DNA of 64,000 nt from Petaurus breviceps papuanus (GCA_028583685.1 JAMXIF010000065.1:36888480-36952479), one strand, 5' to 3'; counted from the stretch's first letter, positions 1-11,414 are shown. The notes: generated by a model not told the origin, from the letters alone. Made by a program: numbers and translations.

Positions 1-440
1 TAGGGAATGACCAATGGACAGAATCTGCAGACTTCCCTGAAGCAATGCCGAGTGTAGAAAGCAGACCCCCAAGAACAACAGAAACCCTGACTGCCACCAT
101 AGAAAGGAAGCCACAAAATTGAGACTGAACACCGCGAATCCCTGGACCAATGCTGCCTTGTGCCAGACCCAGCACAGGCTCTCTCTTCCCTTTCAAGGAA
201 GGCTACATTCTGGAAGAGTACAATGGCATGTGCGTGGTTGTCTGGTTGAAATGCGGAGGCACACGTTTGTATTTCAGCTTGTCTATGTTCGCTGCTATGT
301 TGAAAAATAATTTGACGATTTTTTAAAAAGACGACCTAGAGCCTGGAAGTAAAGGGGTTTGCTTCTGCCCCTCAACCAATGGCAGGAGGTATTTAGCAAT
401 CAGCTTAGCCCAGGTCAGAGCAGCCAAAGGAAGTACTCAC
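1..440. other. AMBRA1 intron 4 (partial), unassigned sequence
   Basis: This stretch lies downstream, on the minus strand, of AMBRA1 coding exon 4. It reads as single-copy-like sequence with short open frames, and I recognise no repeat or exon in it. A decayed processed pseudogene is possible but nothing in the translation is familiar. Confidence 0.4.
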
Positions 441-624
441 ATGTAAATCCCAAATCCTAACCTCCCCATCAAGGCAGCCAGAAGCAATGAGGCCTGGGAT
501 GGTGGGGTGAAAAGTCACACACCACGGTGTACGTCGATGCCCCACCAGAGAATGAACACACTTGCCAGTCTTCACCTCCGTAATGTAGATGTTGTGGTTC
601 ACATGGGTGGAGGCCATGAGCGTC
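441..624 (-). CDS. AMBRA1: AMBRA1 coding exon 4 (WD40 repeats 1-2)
   Basis: This exon encodes the end of residue 65 and residues 66-126 of AMBRA1, the WD40 adaptor that promotes autophagy by linking ULK1, Beclin 1 and the CUL4-DDB1 ubiquitin ligase. The translation runs from [17 protein letters not shown] through [20 protein letters not shown] to [13 protein letters not shown]. From memory this matches human AMBRA1 with only L-to-M, I-to-V and S-to-P type changes. The GH...W and IWD elements are WD40 hallmarks. The acceptor (TTTTGTAG, minus strand) precedes 624 and the donor GTGAGT follows 441. The 184-nt exon enters in phase 2 and leaves in phase 0, which joins correctly to exon 3. The next exon lies outside the window. 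Confidence 0.96.
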
Positions 625-814
625 CTACAAAAGAGAAGGAATGAGGAGCTAGGCAGCAGAAGAAACAGTGCAGAACTTTTTTGGTTCTGGCTGACCAACA
701 TGGATTAGCACCCATCCTGAATAGGAAGAAAAAACCAGTAGAAGGGGGTAAGTTTTGGGCAACAGATTTCTCACTTTCTCCTCAGTGCCCTGGATCCTCT
801 ATCCTGGTCTGAGC

Positions 815-1345
815 TGTCACAAAACCTTTCTAAAGCACAGGTCTGACCATGTCACCCTCCTACTCAATAAACTCCAGTGGCTTCCTATTACCTCCAGGAT
901 AAAATATAAAGGCCTGTTTGGCCTTTAAAGCCCTCTCTAACCTGGCCCCTGCCTACCTGGGAAGTCTTCTTACACTTCATCACCCTCCATTCTGTTAGCA
1001 ATCCAATGATACTGGCCTCCCGGCTATTTCTCCAATGTGACACTCCATTTCCCAACTCTAAAGTTTGTCCCCATTCCTTGAACACTCTCCCTCCTTCTCT
1101 TAGCTCCCTTGACTTGTTTCTAGTCCCAGCTGAAGACAAGCAGTCTTTCCCAATCCCACTTAACCTTAGTGCCTTCCCCCTGTGTTTATTATCCTGTCTA
1201 TGCCTTGTTTGTACATAGCTGTCTGCATGTTGTCTCCCTCAATGGACTAGGAGCTTCCTGAGAGGGGGAGACTACTTTGGGCCTTTTTTGCTCCCCAGTG
1301 ATGGCCAGCACAGTGAGGGGCACACAGTATTATAAAGGCCTAAAC
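815..1345 (+). repeat. LINE L2 3' region
   Basis: The stretch begins at the L2 landmark for 'cctaaagcacaggtctgaccatg'-type sequence and passes the 'caataaactccagtggcttcc' block. It ends in the L2 tail (stop-and-start of 'gagggg...gcccagtgatggccagcacagtg...'). Orientation is opposite to AMBRA1. It contains short open frames that are not host genes. Confidence 0.75.
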
Positions 1346-1479
1346 AGGAGAAACCTTGTAACCATTGTTCTAGATACAATGATCTACTTAGTGCTGCACA
1401 CATATCCCATTCCAACTTCTGTCTCCTTACAAAGAATAACTTACATTTACAGAGCACCTACTATGTACCAGGTTGGGTT

Positions 1480-1795
1480 AGAAACCTTACAAGGCCATAC
1501 TCCATGCCTAGAATAGTCTTTCTCCTTCATTTGTCAGCTCAGATGCCATTTCCAATCTCTGCACACACACACACACCCCCTCCCTACCATGGGTCAATTC
1601 ACTCTCAGAAAATCTGTGCTCACTGTCTAAGTTTTGGCTTTACTCCTCTGAAAATGTTCTAGGCCCCCAGGGAAACACACCCATCCTGGAGGCTGTGATC
1701 ATTTCATTTCTGTCTCTGTGTCCCCAGGGCCTGGCACAAGGCCTAGTATACTATAGGTGCTTACTAAATGCTTGCTGAATGGGATGAATGTTGAA
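1480..1795 (+). repeat. LINE L2 3' end
   Basis: A diverged L2 tail ends in ccccagggcctggcacaa followed by gtgcttactaaatgcttgctgaatg, the hallmark L2 terminus. It lies directly downstream of the previous L2 fragment and may be a second copy or a continuation. Confidence 0.65.
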
Positions 1796-2045
1796 ATGCT
1801 TTTTGGCTAGTCTACTGCATCCCAAGTACCACCTTTGGAGAGAATAGTCTTTTTTAGCCCATCCAAGACCATGGAGCTACCTCTTCTTCACTGTCCCCCT
1901 TCGAACCATTACTAAGGGATTGGTCTATGCATTGCCATTCGGAAAGGGCAGGACAGGGAAGCAGGATTCAGGCGAGGCTGAGCTAACTAGATGGTTACCA
2001 CCACTGAGGGTGGTAAAGTTAAGGCTGTCAATAGGAGCAGAGTAC

Positions 2046-2104
2046 CTGTCTGGGCTGAAGGCCAGTAAGAAGGTGGAACGTGGACTGTCAGGAAGTTCAA
2101 CTTT
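2046..2104 (-). CDS. AMBRA1: AMBRA1 coding exon 3
   Basis: The 59-nt exon encodes KVELPDSPRSTFLLAFSPD plus the first two bases of an Arg codon, matching human AMBRA1 residues 46-65 except K for R at 46. The acceptor is TTTTTCCTCCAG and the donor GTACTC on the minus strand. Joined to exon 2 it reads WEGK-KVELPD, and joined to exon 4 it reads SPD-R-TLMAS, so both phases are right. It begins the first WD40 blade. Confidence 0.96.
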
Positions 2105-2433
2105 CTGGAGGAAAAACAAGAGAAGACAGTGATCAGAGTTCCCTGGAGCCATCCAAGAACAACCATTAATAACCATTAATTCTGCTTCAAAAGCCACATC
2201 TGCATTCAGTCTAGGCTCCAAGCATTAGGAAACAAGGCTCTAGCTATAGACTGAATGAACTAGGCCCTGCATTCTCATCCCCACTGAAAAGCAGCTCCCG
2301 AGGACGGCTGCCTCTATCCTACTGTTTCCTCTGACAAGAAGAGCTCTGTCTCTGTTTCTACCCTTCCCTCACTAGTGGTGGGTTCTCTCTATGAACCCTT
2401 CACCCCCAGCTCCCAGGAAAAAAGATTTCTTGC
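2105..2433 (-). other. AMBRA1: AMBRA1 intron 2, GC-AG type
   Basis: The intron is 329 bp. Its 5' end on the minus strand is GCAAGA (from 2433) right after the codon AAG for Lys45, and no GT lies near the junction. The 3' end is a normal polypyrimidine tract and CAG. The reading frame fits only if the GC is used, so this is a GC-AG (U2-type) intron. Confidence 0.85.
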
Positions 2434-2568
2434 CTTTCCTTCCCATTTCATCCACCGGGTTTTATCCTCCACCAGCTCCTGCAGAAGCCGCTGAGCCCCT
2501 AAGGCCTGTGTGCCCCTTTCTCGACCCCAGAGTATCCGGACAGCATTCTTCTCAGGGACAACCTTCAT
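2434..2568 (-). CDS. AMBRA1: AMBRA1 coding part of exon 2, start codon
   Basis: The start codon is at 2568-2566. The 45 codons read [19 protein letters not shown], then [20 protein letters not shown] and MKWEGK. Human AMBRA1 begins the same way, with RAM in place of this copy's TQAL region, so the start is assigned by homology. This N-terminal arm precedes the WD40 propeller. The exon ends at a GC donor. AMBRA1 is a large (about 1300 residue) cytoplasmic scaffold; only its first 126 residues are encoded in this window. Confidence 0.96.
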
Positions 2569-2687
2569 GGCTCTCAGGCACCACTACCACCCCAGGCACT
2601 GAGGAGGGTGGAGTAAGCACTGGCTCCAGGTTTGGAAGCAGCTAAAATGGGGCCATCCAGGTCCTTGGAAGTTATCCTCATGGAAAT
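2569..2687 (-). other. AMBRA1: AMBRA1 exon 2, 5'UTR portion
   Basis: The non-coding part of exon 2 runs from a clear acceptor (TTTTTATTTCTGCAG, minus strand, AG at 2689-2688) to the start codon. It carries an upstream ATG near 2682 that could matter for translation. The acceptor position is inferred from sequence only. Confidence 0.7.
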
Positions 2688-3000
2688 CTGCAGAAATAAA
2701 AATGGCATTAAAAGACTGTTCCATGGCTGGACAAACTTCCCACTACAAATTCAATTCTGCTTAAATGGGGAATAAAAATGGAGGGAAGAGGAAATAGGGA
2801 AATTTCTTCCATACTGGTACTTTGAATGTTTTTATCCTAAAATAAGATACCCCATCTCAACTTATTCTAGGTCAATTCACTAGCAATTCACTCTTCCTCT
2901 TGCTATAAGGTATAGGCCCCAATAATGGGTTCCAGTGACAAAAAATAACCATAAATTTAGTACTTTACCAAAGAAGCTTTTAAAAATTTTCATTTTTTTT

Positions 3001-3160
3001 AGGGGTGGCCAGGTGGCTCAGCGAGTAAGAGCACCAGCTCCAGTGTCAGGATGACCTGGATCAAATCCGGGCTCAGATACTCAGCACCACACCCAGAAAT
3101 AACTGGCTGTGTAACCTTGAGCAAGTTACTTAACCCCGATTGCTTTAAAAAAATTTTTTT
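3001..3160 (+). repeat. tRNA-type marsupial SINE
   Basis: This is a diverged full-length copy: head near ggtggccaggtggctcagcg, B-box-like middle, then the 'gcaagttacttaaccccgattgc' tail and an A-rich end. Divergence suggests an older insertion. Confidence 0.85.
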
Positions 3161-3192
3161 CATTTTTATTCTGAACTTAACCAAAAGAGCTT

Positions 3193-3193
3193 G

Positions 3194-3259
<66 letters not shown>

Positions 3260-3270
3260 TATATACATAT
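3193..3270. repeat. (CA)n(TA)n microsatellite
   Basis: About 17 CA units pass directly into about 14 TA units. It is a perfect compound dinucleotide tract and likely polymorphic. Confidence 0.95.
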
Positions 3271-3784
3271 AAAGTAGGTTGTGGATAGCTTGTTTTTCCT
3301 TTCCAGAAAAGCATAAATTTCACATGTAACTTTTAATGGTGCTCTGCTTGTCTGTGTTTCTTTTCTGGTCTTCCCTCTGTTTTCTTCTATGCATTTTTAA
3401 TGCATCAATGATTACCTTTCTTTTTTTTGTTTTACAGCTCTATGACTATGCTTTTTACCCCTAAAAAATTAGGGGAAAGGGAGAAGAGCAGAACCAAAAG
3501 GAAACTTTCTGCTATACCAGGACCTCAAACCCTGCTGCTGTCATTTTGTCTCTACAGGACACTGCCTTTTAAAATGCAAATTGAAAAACTTGTATTAGCC
3601 ACTATCCTTCCAGGCAAAAGGCAGCCTACTGGAGAGGGTAAAGGAGATTCAAGTCCTGCTTCTGGCACACAGACAAAGCATGGATTCTCTCAGTGCTCCA
3701 GGAAACACTCCAAGACTTGAAGTTGCCCAAAAGTGTGGCTCTGCATTGGGAGAATGAATTTCCTTCCCTGGGAGTTCCTTACAC

Positions 3785-4345
3785 TCAAATGATCAATAAG
3801 TATTTATTAAATCCCTCTGATATGTATGCCATGCTGTGTGCCAAGTCCCAGGAATAGAGATACAGTGAATGAAACAACCCCTGTTGGCAAGTCTAATGTA
3901 GGAGACAACAAAGGCATCCTTAAGTATCTATAGACTAGATAAAAGGTGAATAAATACAAATAAAGGCCAAGGGATTATATCTGAGGTTGTCAGGGAGGGT
4001 GGGCCTTAGCAGTTGGGGAGAAGCAGGAAGGACATCAAGGAGGAGGTGGTGCTTCCACTGTATCCTGAAGAAAGGTTGGGATTCTCCAAGAAGAAAGTGC
4101 TGGCAACAAAGTGTGAAGAAGAGGGAGAGAGCCATTTGGGATAGGTCAGAGCATGTGGGAAGGAGTCATGTCCCATGAGATAGAGGCTGGTGCCAGGTTG
4201 TGAAGAGCTTGAAAAGCTGAGCAGAGGAATCTGGATGGTCCCAGGGGCACAAGGGAGCCTATGGAGAGTGCCATGGTCAGATCTGTGCTTATGAAAAATG
4301 GATGTGGGAGGAGTGTGGAGAAACTTGCAAACCGTGCCCTGCCTA
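3785..4345 (-). repeat. LINE L2 fragment, antisense
   Basis: The reverse complement of the L2 tail (atcaataagtatttattaaa...gtgccaag) is followed by the reverse complement of the L2 3' ORF2/UTR region (gaccttgtgaagagcttgaaa-like block near 4195-4330). It shares blocks with the other antisense L2 copies here. Confidence 0.65.
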
Positions 4346-4483
4346 TCCAGATGTGCCAGGCAAAGCTGGAGTCAGGAGGACCTGAGTTCAAATCGGGCCT
4401 CAGACACTTGACACACTTACAAGCCGTGTGATCTTGGGCAAGTCACTTAACCCCAACTGCCCTCCAAAAAAAAAAAGAAAAGG
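4346..4483 (+). repeat. tRNA-type SINE, 5' truncated
   Basis: The copy starts inside the head and keeps ggagtcaggaggacctgagt, the cagacacttg block, and the tail cttaaccccaactgccctcc with an A-run. It sits inside or at the edge of the L2 antisense fragment. Confidence 0.85.
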
Positions 4484-4622
4484 GAGACAGCTTCTTGCCC
4501 TCAAGGAGCTGACACAGATAGTATAATGCAAAGTAGAATGTGACAGAGGCAACAGAGAGGTCCACGCAAAGTCAGGAGAAAGATCGCTGTCCATTGGTGG
4601 AATCAGGAAAGGCTTCATGACC
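4484..4622 (-). repeat. LINE L2 fragment, antisense
   Basis: The block contains the reverse of the L2 tail landmark (cttgccctcaaggagctgac) and a caggaaaggcttcatg block seen in other antisense L2 copies. It is probably a second fragment beside the SINE. Confidence 0.5.
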
Positions 4623-4624
4623 CC

Positions 4625-4965
4625 AAAAGCAAGAGGAAAAAAACCCACATGTACAAAAATATTCACAGCAGCACTTTTTGTTGCAGCAAACAACTGGAAA
4701 CTAAGGGAGTGGCTATAATCTGGGAGAACGACAAATTTTGTTATATGAATGAAATGGAATATCGTGTCACAAGAAGTAATGAAACTGACCATTTCTGAGA
4801 AACCTGAAAAGACTTGCATAAAATTACATAGGATGAAGTAAACAGAACCAAAAGAAAAATATATACGACTACAACACCCTCGAGAAAAACAACCCTGAAA
4901 GACCAGTACTCTGATAAATACAATCACCAACGAGGACTCCCAAGTAACAAGGACAAAAGAAGCTT
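4625..4965 (+). repeat. LINE-1 3' end
   Basis: The run ccacatgtacaaaaatattc, aactggaaactaaggg and gaagtaaacagaaccaaaag is the end of the marsupial L1 ORF2/3'UTR. The long minus-strand open frame over this region is the reverse of the repeat, not a gene. Confidence 0.8.
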
Positions 4966-5589
4966 CCCACATTTGGAGAGAGAAGAGGTCACATGAGGTG
5001 CCTTAGGCTTTCTTCACTTTAGACAGTGAAGAGAGGATTCTTGGTCAGACATAGAAAGCCTCAGAGGTCTCTTCCAACTTTGCAAGTCTGTGATCCCAGA
5101 GCAGGAGGGCCCACAATAAAGCCTTTCAGGGAACAAACACATCCACATTTTATGGCAAGAGATGATCAAATAGTACAGACAATAGGGAAGGAGCCACCAC
5201 AGAGGTAGGAGGAACACCAGGAAAGTGCTTTTCTTCATTATATGACACTAGGGAGGTAAAGTGAGTAGGAAAACCTCATCACTGACTCCCTTCACAACTT
5301 CTTAAATCCCAACTAAGAGGACAGCTCAAGATTACAAAATGAGCAAAATCACCACTTGACTCTAAAAACTTCCTGTGTGGCCTAAAATCAATAGGACTAA
5401 ATTCCTCCAAAAATAAACCAAAGGATCAGCCCCTCCTCTCATTTTGTATGTGCCCATAAAAGGGCACGTATTAATATATAACTGTCTCTATGAGGAATAT
5501 GCCAGGAAATAAGTTACAAACATAGGGATTTCTGGGTAGTGATGTAGAATGGATAGTATGACTTTGTGTTGGACCCTGAAAGCAGGGTC

Positions 5590-5706
5590 CCTCCTCCAAG
5601 AGTGCAGTGATAGTTGCTTGAGGATAGGGATTCTTTCATTTAGGTCTTTGTATCCCCAGTGCCCAGGTCAGTGTCCGGCACACAGTAGGTACTTAATTTG
5701 GGGACA
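5590..5706 (+). repeat. LINE L2 3' terminus
   Basis: The L2 end signature tgtatccccagtgcccagg...ggcacacagtaggtacttaat is clear. Confidence 0.75.
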
Positions 5707-5724
5707 GCTAATTGCTTTTTAGGG

Positions 5725-5985
5725 GCAGCTACATGATTCAGTAGATATAAGGCAGGACCTGGAGCTCAAATCTGATCTTAGACTCTTACCATCTATGTGA
5801 CCCTGGAATAGTCATTTAACCTGTTTGCCTCAGTTTCCTCATCTATAAAATGAGAATAATAATAGCACTTATTTCTCAGGACTGTTGTGAGAATGAGATG
5901 AGAAAATAATTGTAAAGTACTTAGCACAGTGCCTAGAATGTAAGTGCTCTATAAATGTTAGCTATTATTATTACTACTAATGTTA
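5725..5985 (+). repeat. MIR-type SINE
   Basis: A long MIR copy: the core is tgcctcagtttcctcatcta, then aatgagaataataatagcac and the tail gtaaagtacttagcacagtg to a terminal ttattatta. The head resembles the marsupial tRNA SINE, so this may be a composite family member. Confidence 0.8.
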
Positions 5986-5989
5986 TTTT

Positions 5990-6700
5990 TATAATATACT
6001 TTTTTGACTGACATACTCTGAACCGTGAGTAGAGTTTGTCCTTAACAAGGTACATGGCAAAAGCCAGGTTTCAGACTGACTAGCTAACAGCTGGAAAATC
6101 TACCCAAATTCCCTAAGGAGATAAGAAGGAACAGAGAGCAGAGTCAGGGGATCTTCTTGTTAGCCACACACGGCACACCTGTGCAGGTACACCATGTCAG
6201 CCAGAAAGTTAACAGCCTATCAGGGGCAGATATTATAGAAGGGGTGGGGATGACCCTGAGGCAAAGTGCTTCTCTGTGACTCTAATAATTTATATACATA
6301 TACAAAGAACAATGACCAAGAAGGGGGGTAGGGGAGCTGCAGAGGGGATACTCTCACTCAACCAGTCATACAGTTTTTTAAATTGCCAGTATAAAAAAAA
6401 AAGAAACTGCCAGTGTTAATGAGCAGTAAAGAGTCTATCAATTATTTTTAAATTAATGTGAATTTATTAAACACTTTTAAAAAGCTGTACACAATTTCAG
6501 TTTCATATAAAATCCTTTTTTCTCTTCATGTATATGGAAATGTTTATGTTTGTCAAGTCTGGAATAGTAAACTTTTTTTTTTTTGGCAGTTGTATGGAGG
6601 ATGGATTGGGGTGAAGACTTAAGATGGACAAACCAATTAGAAGGCAGTAGTGATGAGGCTCTAAACTATGGTGGTGGCTGATGAATCAGTTCTTAGGAAA
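5990..6700. other. Intronic sequence, nothing recognised
   Basis: This AT-rich stretch has short A-runs and a run of T near 6571-6582. I assign no repeat family or exon. Confidence 0.4.
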
Positions 6701-9414
6701 GGGCATACAACTAAAAAAACTAGAAAAGTAACAAATTAAAACCCCCAATTAAAGACCAAAATAGAAATCCTGAACATCAAAGGAGAGACTAATAAAACTG
6801 AAAATTTAAACAACCCAAAATAGATAAACCATTGGCTAATTTGATTTTTTTTTAAAGAAAGAAAACCAAATTATCAGTATCAAAAATAAAAAGGGATGAA
6901 TTCACAACCAATAAAGATGAAGTAAAAGCAATTATTAGCAGCTATTCTGCCCAAGTATATGCCAATAAAAATGACAACCAAATGAAATGGATAAATATTC
7001 AGGAAAATATAAATTGCTAGATTAAGAGAGGAAGAAACAGAATACTCAAATAACCCTATCTTAGGAAAGGAAATTGAATAAGCCATAAATGAGCTCCCTA
7101 AGGAAAAAAAAATGCAGATGAATTTACAAGCAAATTCTATCAAGCATTTAACGAATAATTAATTTCAAAACTAAGAAACTGTCTAGAAAAAACAGGTAAA
7201 GAAGGAGTACTACCAAATCCCTTCTATGACACAAATATAGTTTTGATACCTAATCTAGAGACAACCAAAACAGAGAAAGAAAACCATAAACCAATTTCCC
7301 TAATGAATATTGATGCAAAAAAATAAATATTAGCAAGGAGATTACAATAATATATCACAAAGATCATATACTATGACCAGGTTGAACTGAATTCAGGGCT
7401 AGTTCAATTTTAGGTAAACTATTAGCATAAATGACCCCATAAATAACAAAACCAACAAAAATCATATAATTATTTCAACAGATACAGAACAAGTTTTAAC
7501 AAAATACAATACCCATTCCTACTAAAAACTAGAAAGCATAGGAATGAACTGAACTTTTCTTAAAATGATAACCAGCACATAGCTAAAATCTAAGAGCAAG
7601 CATTATCTGAAATGGGAAAAGTTAGAAGCCTTCCCAATAAGATGGGGATGAAGCAAGAGTTATCACCACTACTATTCAATACTGTACTAGAAATGCTAGC
7701 TATAGTAATGAGATAAGAAAAACAAGTTGAGGGAAATCAGCATAGGCAATGAAGAAACAAAACTATCACTTCTTGTATATTATATGATGGCACACTTAGA
7801 AAACCCTAGAGAATAAACTAGTCAAAACATTTAACAACTTCAACAAAGTTGAAAATCATCAGCATTTCTCTATATTGCCAACAAATCCCAGTAGGCAGCG
7901 GGAAAAAAAGAGAAATTCCATTTAAAATAACTTTAGACAGTATAAAATAGTTGGGAGTCTACCTGCCAAGACACACAAATGAACACAGTTTCAAAACACT
8001 CTTCACACAAATAAAGACAGATCTAAATAACTAGAGAAATGTTCATGGAGAAATTGTTCATGGACAGGCCAAGCTAATATAATAAAAATGACAATACTAG
8101 CTAAATTAATTTGTTTAATCAATGCCATACCAATCAAAACACCAAAGAACTACTTTATGGAGCTAGAGAAAATAATTTAAAATTCATCAAGAGGAATAAA
8201 AGGTCAAGAATATCAAAAGAATCAAAGAAAATTCGGTGTGAAGGAAGGCAGCCTAGCAGTTCCAGACTGCAAACTACACTAAAAAGTGGTAATCATCAAA
8301 ACAATTTGGTATTGCATAAGTACCAAAGAGTGGCTGACCAATGGAACATATAAGGTATACAATATACAGAATTAAAATGAGCACAGCAACTTAGTATTTG
8401 ATAAACCCCAAAATCCCAGATATTGGGGCAAGAACTCACAATTTGACAAAAAGTACTGGGAAGTCGTTTGTCAAAAAGTAGGCATAGATCAACATCTCAT
8501 ACCATATAGCAAGATAAGCTCAAAATCGGCACATAATTTAGACATAAAGGGTGATATCATACACAAATTAGGGGAACATGGAAATTACCTGTCAGATCTA
8601 TGGATGGGGAAGATTTTATGAACAATCAAGAGATAACAAGGTTCATTGGAGGTAAAATGGATAATTTTGATTATAAAAAATTTAAATGTTTTTGTACAAA
8701 CAAAAAACAATGCAGTTAAAATTAGAAGAAATCCAAGAACTAGGGGGGAAATTTTATAACAATTTTGTCTGATAAAGGTCTCATTTCTCAAATATATAGT
8801 GAACTGAGTCATATTTTTTAAAATTTGAGGCATTCCCCAATTGATAAAAATGATCAAAGCATATGGAACAGGTAATTTTCTGAGGAAAAAAATCAAAACT
8901 ATCAATAGCCATGTTAAATAATGCTCCAAATAACTAATAATCAGAGAAACACAAATTAAAATAAATCAGAAGCATGACACTTCATAGCCATCCATGGCCT
9001 GAAATGACAGAAAAGGAAAATGATAAACCCTAGAGGGAATGTAAAGAAAAAGGTAGACTAATGTGCTGTTTGCAGAGATATGAGTTACTCGTCTAACCAT
9101 TCTGAAGAGCACTTTGGTACTATGCCTCAAAAGCTATAAAACTGTATAAAACTTTGACCCAACAATACCATTATTAGATCTATACTCCAAAGAGTTGTGA
9201 AAGAAAAAGAAAAATCACTCATATGTACAAAAATATTTAAAACATTTCTTTCCATGTTGGCAAAGAATGAGGAGATGCCCATCAACTGGGAAATGGCCGA
9301 ACAAGTTATGGCATTTAAATGTAACGGAATACTACTATGCTGCAAGAAATGACAAAGGATATAGTTTTAGAAAAACCTGAGTAGATTTACATGAACTTAC
9401 ACAAAGTAAAGTAA
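6700..9414 (+). repeat. LINE-1 ORF2 remnant, 5' part
   Basis: This is decayed L1 ORF2. Landmarks are the block acaaagatcatatactatg (reads TKIIYYDQV, matching the L1 'TKIIHHDQVGFIPG' segment) near 7355, a decayed YADD region near 7770-7790, and the ending ccaacaataccattattag. Multiple stops are present in every frame. It is interrupted at 9415 by an LTR-type element and resumes at 10565. L1 encodes endonuclease and reverse transcriptase; this copy is inactive. Confidence 0.85.
9410..9414. repeat. Target-site duplication, left copy
   Basis: The 5 bp agtaa just before the TG end of the LTR-type element are repeated at 10565-10569. Without the insertion the L1 would read continuously as ...aaagtaagcagaacc. 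Confidence 0.8.
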
Positions 9415-10564
9415 TGTAAAGCCAAGGAAGAGCAGCTTTCCAGAGGACTGCTGCTATGAACAGCTTTTCAAGGTTCTGATAACACAGTAACAGATCAGAG
9501 CAAAACATTCACAGAAAATCAAGGTACAGCATTCACAATGACATAATAACTTATCAGAGTTGGTCACATAGTTTTAAGCAAAGTACATTCATTTAGTCAG
9601 TCACAACAGTCACTACTCAGTACCCATGGAGAGGTCTTTTCATCTTGACCCAAGGCAGGCTTTCAGCTTCCATGTTTCCTCTTCCATGGTCCCAGCTTCT
9701 ACCTGAATTCACCAAACTGTCACCTGGGTTCAAAGGCAGAGAGCTCCCAGCTCCTTGTCCAGCTCTCTGTGCAGTTCCTGTTCCACACTGAAGTACACAG
9801 TGTCCAGTCTACCTCAAGTCCTTCACAGTTTCTATTCCTGGGAAGAGAAAATTTAACAGAGCCACAACAATATCTACATACATCAAGCTTAGCAGAATTA
9901 CAATATTCACACACATGGTTGGCACTATCACCTCAATTCACTTTCTGCCTGGGAAATCAATGGAGAGCTAAAACGGACAAAGTACCGATGCCACAGTCAT
10001 GCTTCCTCTGGCAGCTCTGGCTGGCCCCCAGAAGTCTTCGGCAACTCTGGCTGGTTCTTGGAAGCTCTCAGCAGGAGTTTGGCTGGTTCTCAGAAGACGT
10101 TCCACCACCACAAGTTCTGTTCTCAAAATCAAAATCACTTTATCCAGCTCTGTTCTCAAAATCAAAATCACTTTATCCAGCCTCCATGCAGCTTGCTCTA
10201 AGAAATTCTGTCTCAGTTCTCAATTCTCATTTCTCTTCTCAGTTCTTCTCAATTCTCAGTTCAGTCTTCAGTCCAGCAGTAGCAGCCCAACCTCCAGATG
10301 CTCGCTGAGAGAAGTTCCCCCCGACCCCCACCAGCAGTAGCTACTCTGGCTTCACAATGCTCACCCCCAAGAAATTCTGACTCAACCAGCTAGAGTTTTT
10401 CCTTCTATAAGGTGTTAGCTCCTCCCTGTTCAGCCCCTTCCTGTTACATCACCAACAGGAATTCATACCTTCTGTTTCTTTACAGAGGCTTAATTTTAAA
10501 CTAAGTGTTAAGTACCTGTTAGCTTGGCAATACAAAGAGATTTTCAAATTTCATTACTTTTACA
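9415..10564 (-). mobile_element. Solo-LTR-like endogenous retrovirus fossil in L1
   Basis: A 1150-bp element starts TGTAAAG and ends CTTTTACA, so it has the TG...CA ends and a short inverted end repeat (TGTAAAG/TGTAAAAG). It is flanked by a 5-bp target duplication and sits inside an L1, so it is younger than that L1. I see no gag, pol or env, so it reads as a solo LTR. The minus orientation is favoured only by a TATA-like site in the reverse strand. A 31-bp block is repeated in tandem at 10117-10147 and 10150-10180. A 5-bp duplication would fit an ERVL-like or class I element; the family is not assigned. Confidence 0.65.
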
Positions 10565-10980
10565 AGTAAGCAGAACCAGAAGAACAATTTATGTAATAAC
10601 TGCAATACTGTAAAGATAATCAGATATAAAAAGGCTTAGTAATCTGGTAATACAATGATCCACCACAATTCCAAGAGATTTATGATGAAAACTGCTATCC
10701 GCCTCCAGATAGAAAGCTGATGTACTCAAAATACAAACTAGTGCGTATTTTTTTCCTCTTTCTTTTTCTTATTCCCATAGGTAAAGAAACATTCACCTCT
10801 TGCTCTGCAAGTAGCCCTCCCCCCCAAACACAGCTAATGTGGACATTTGTTTTTGCCTGACTTCATGTTTGTAAAAGGTTTTATATTTCTTGCTTTTTTA
10901 ATGGGTGGGGGGAGAAGTTGTAGGAGGGAGAGAATTTGGAACTGAAAATAAAATTGAATTTTAAAAGTCTTAGGAAAAGC
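10565..10980 (+). repeat. LINE-1 remnant, 3' end
   Basis: This is the continuation of the L1 after the LTR insertion: gcagaaccagaagaacaatt, then 3'UTR with ggagggagagaatttggaac and a terminal aataaaattgaattt. The left part ends at 9414. Confidence 0.85.
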
Positions 10981-10989
10981 AACAGGAAG

Positions 10990-11406
10990 AATACAGTAGA
11001 ATAGATTATGCATTTATTAGGCATTACCATGTGCCAGGCAATGTGCTAAATTGCCAAGAACACAAATACAGACAAACAAAAAGACAATCCTTGCCCTCAA
11101 GAAACTTTCACTCTAATGAAGGAAGAAGACACAAAGAGAGCTGGATGGCATGGGAATGAAAGTAGAACACTGACTGAGGTGGAAAAGTCCAGAGACACAG
11201 GAGCAGAATCCAGAAACAACCATGAGAGAAAGGAACATTGATAACACCTGAGCTGTTCACGAAAGAGTAGTCTCAGACAAGAATAATCAGAGAGAGTCTA
11301 CAGGGTGGAGGCATATTCAGGATGAGAAGGCTATTTAGCACAGAGGTAGAAGAGAGTGCAGATTAAGAAATGAGTCAGTCAGGAGTTGGAAGAGAGGTGT
11401 TTGATG
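10990..11406 (-). repeat. LINE L2 fragment, antisense
   Basis: It begins tgcatttattaggcattacc, the reverse complement of the L2 terminus, and continues with the reverse of the tail (ccttgccctcaagaaact). Confidence 0.7.
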
Positions 11407-11414
11407 GCCTGGAC

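Larger units (their letters stand above)
625..2045 (-). other. AMBRA1: AMBRA1 intron 3
   Basis: The intron of 1421 bp is bounded by GT (donor at 2045) and AG (at 626-625) on the minus strand. It holds two L2 3'-end fragments, listed separately, and a short (CA)n tract near 1562-1577. Confidence 0.85.

Noticed and set aside
4400-4972. A 190-codon minus-strand open frame
   Set aside because: It spans the reverse of a SINE and an L1 3' end.
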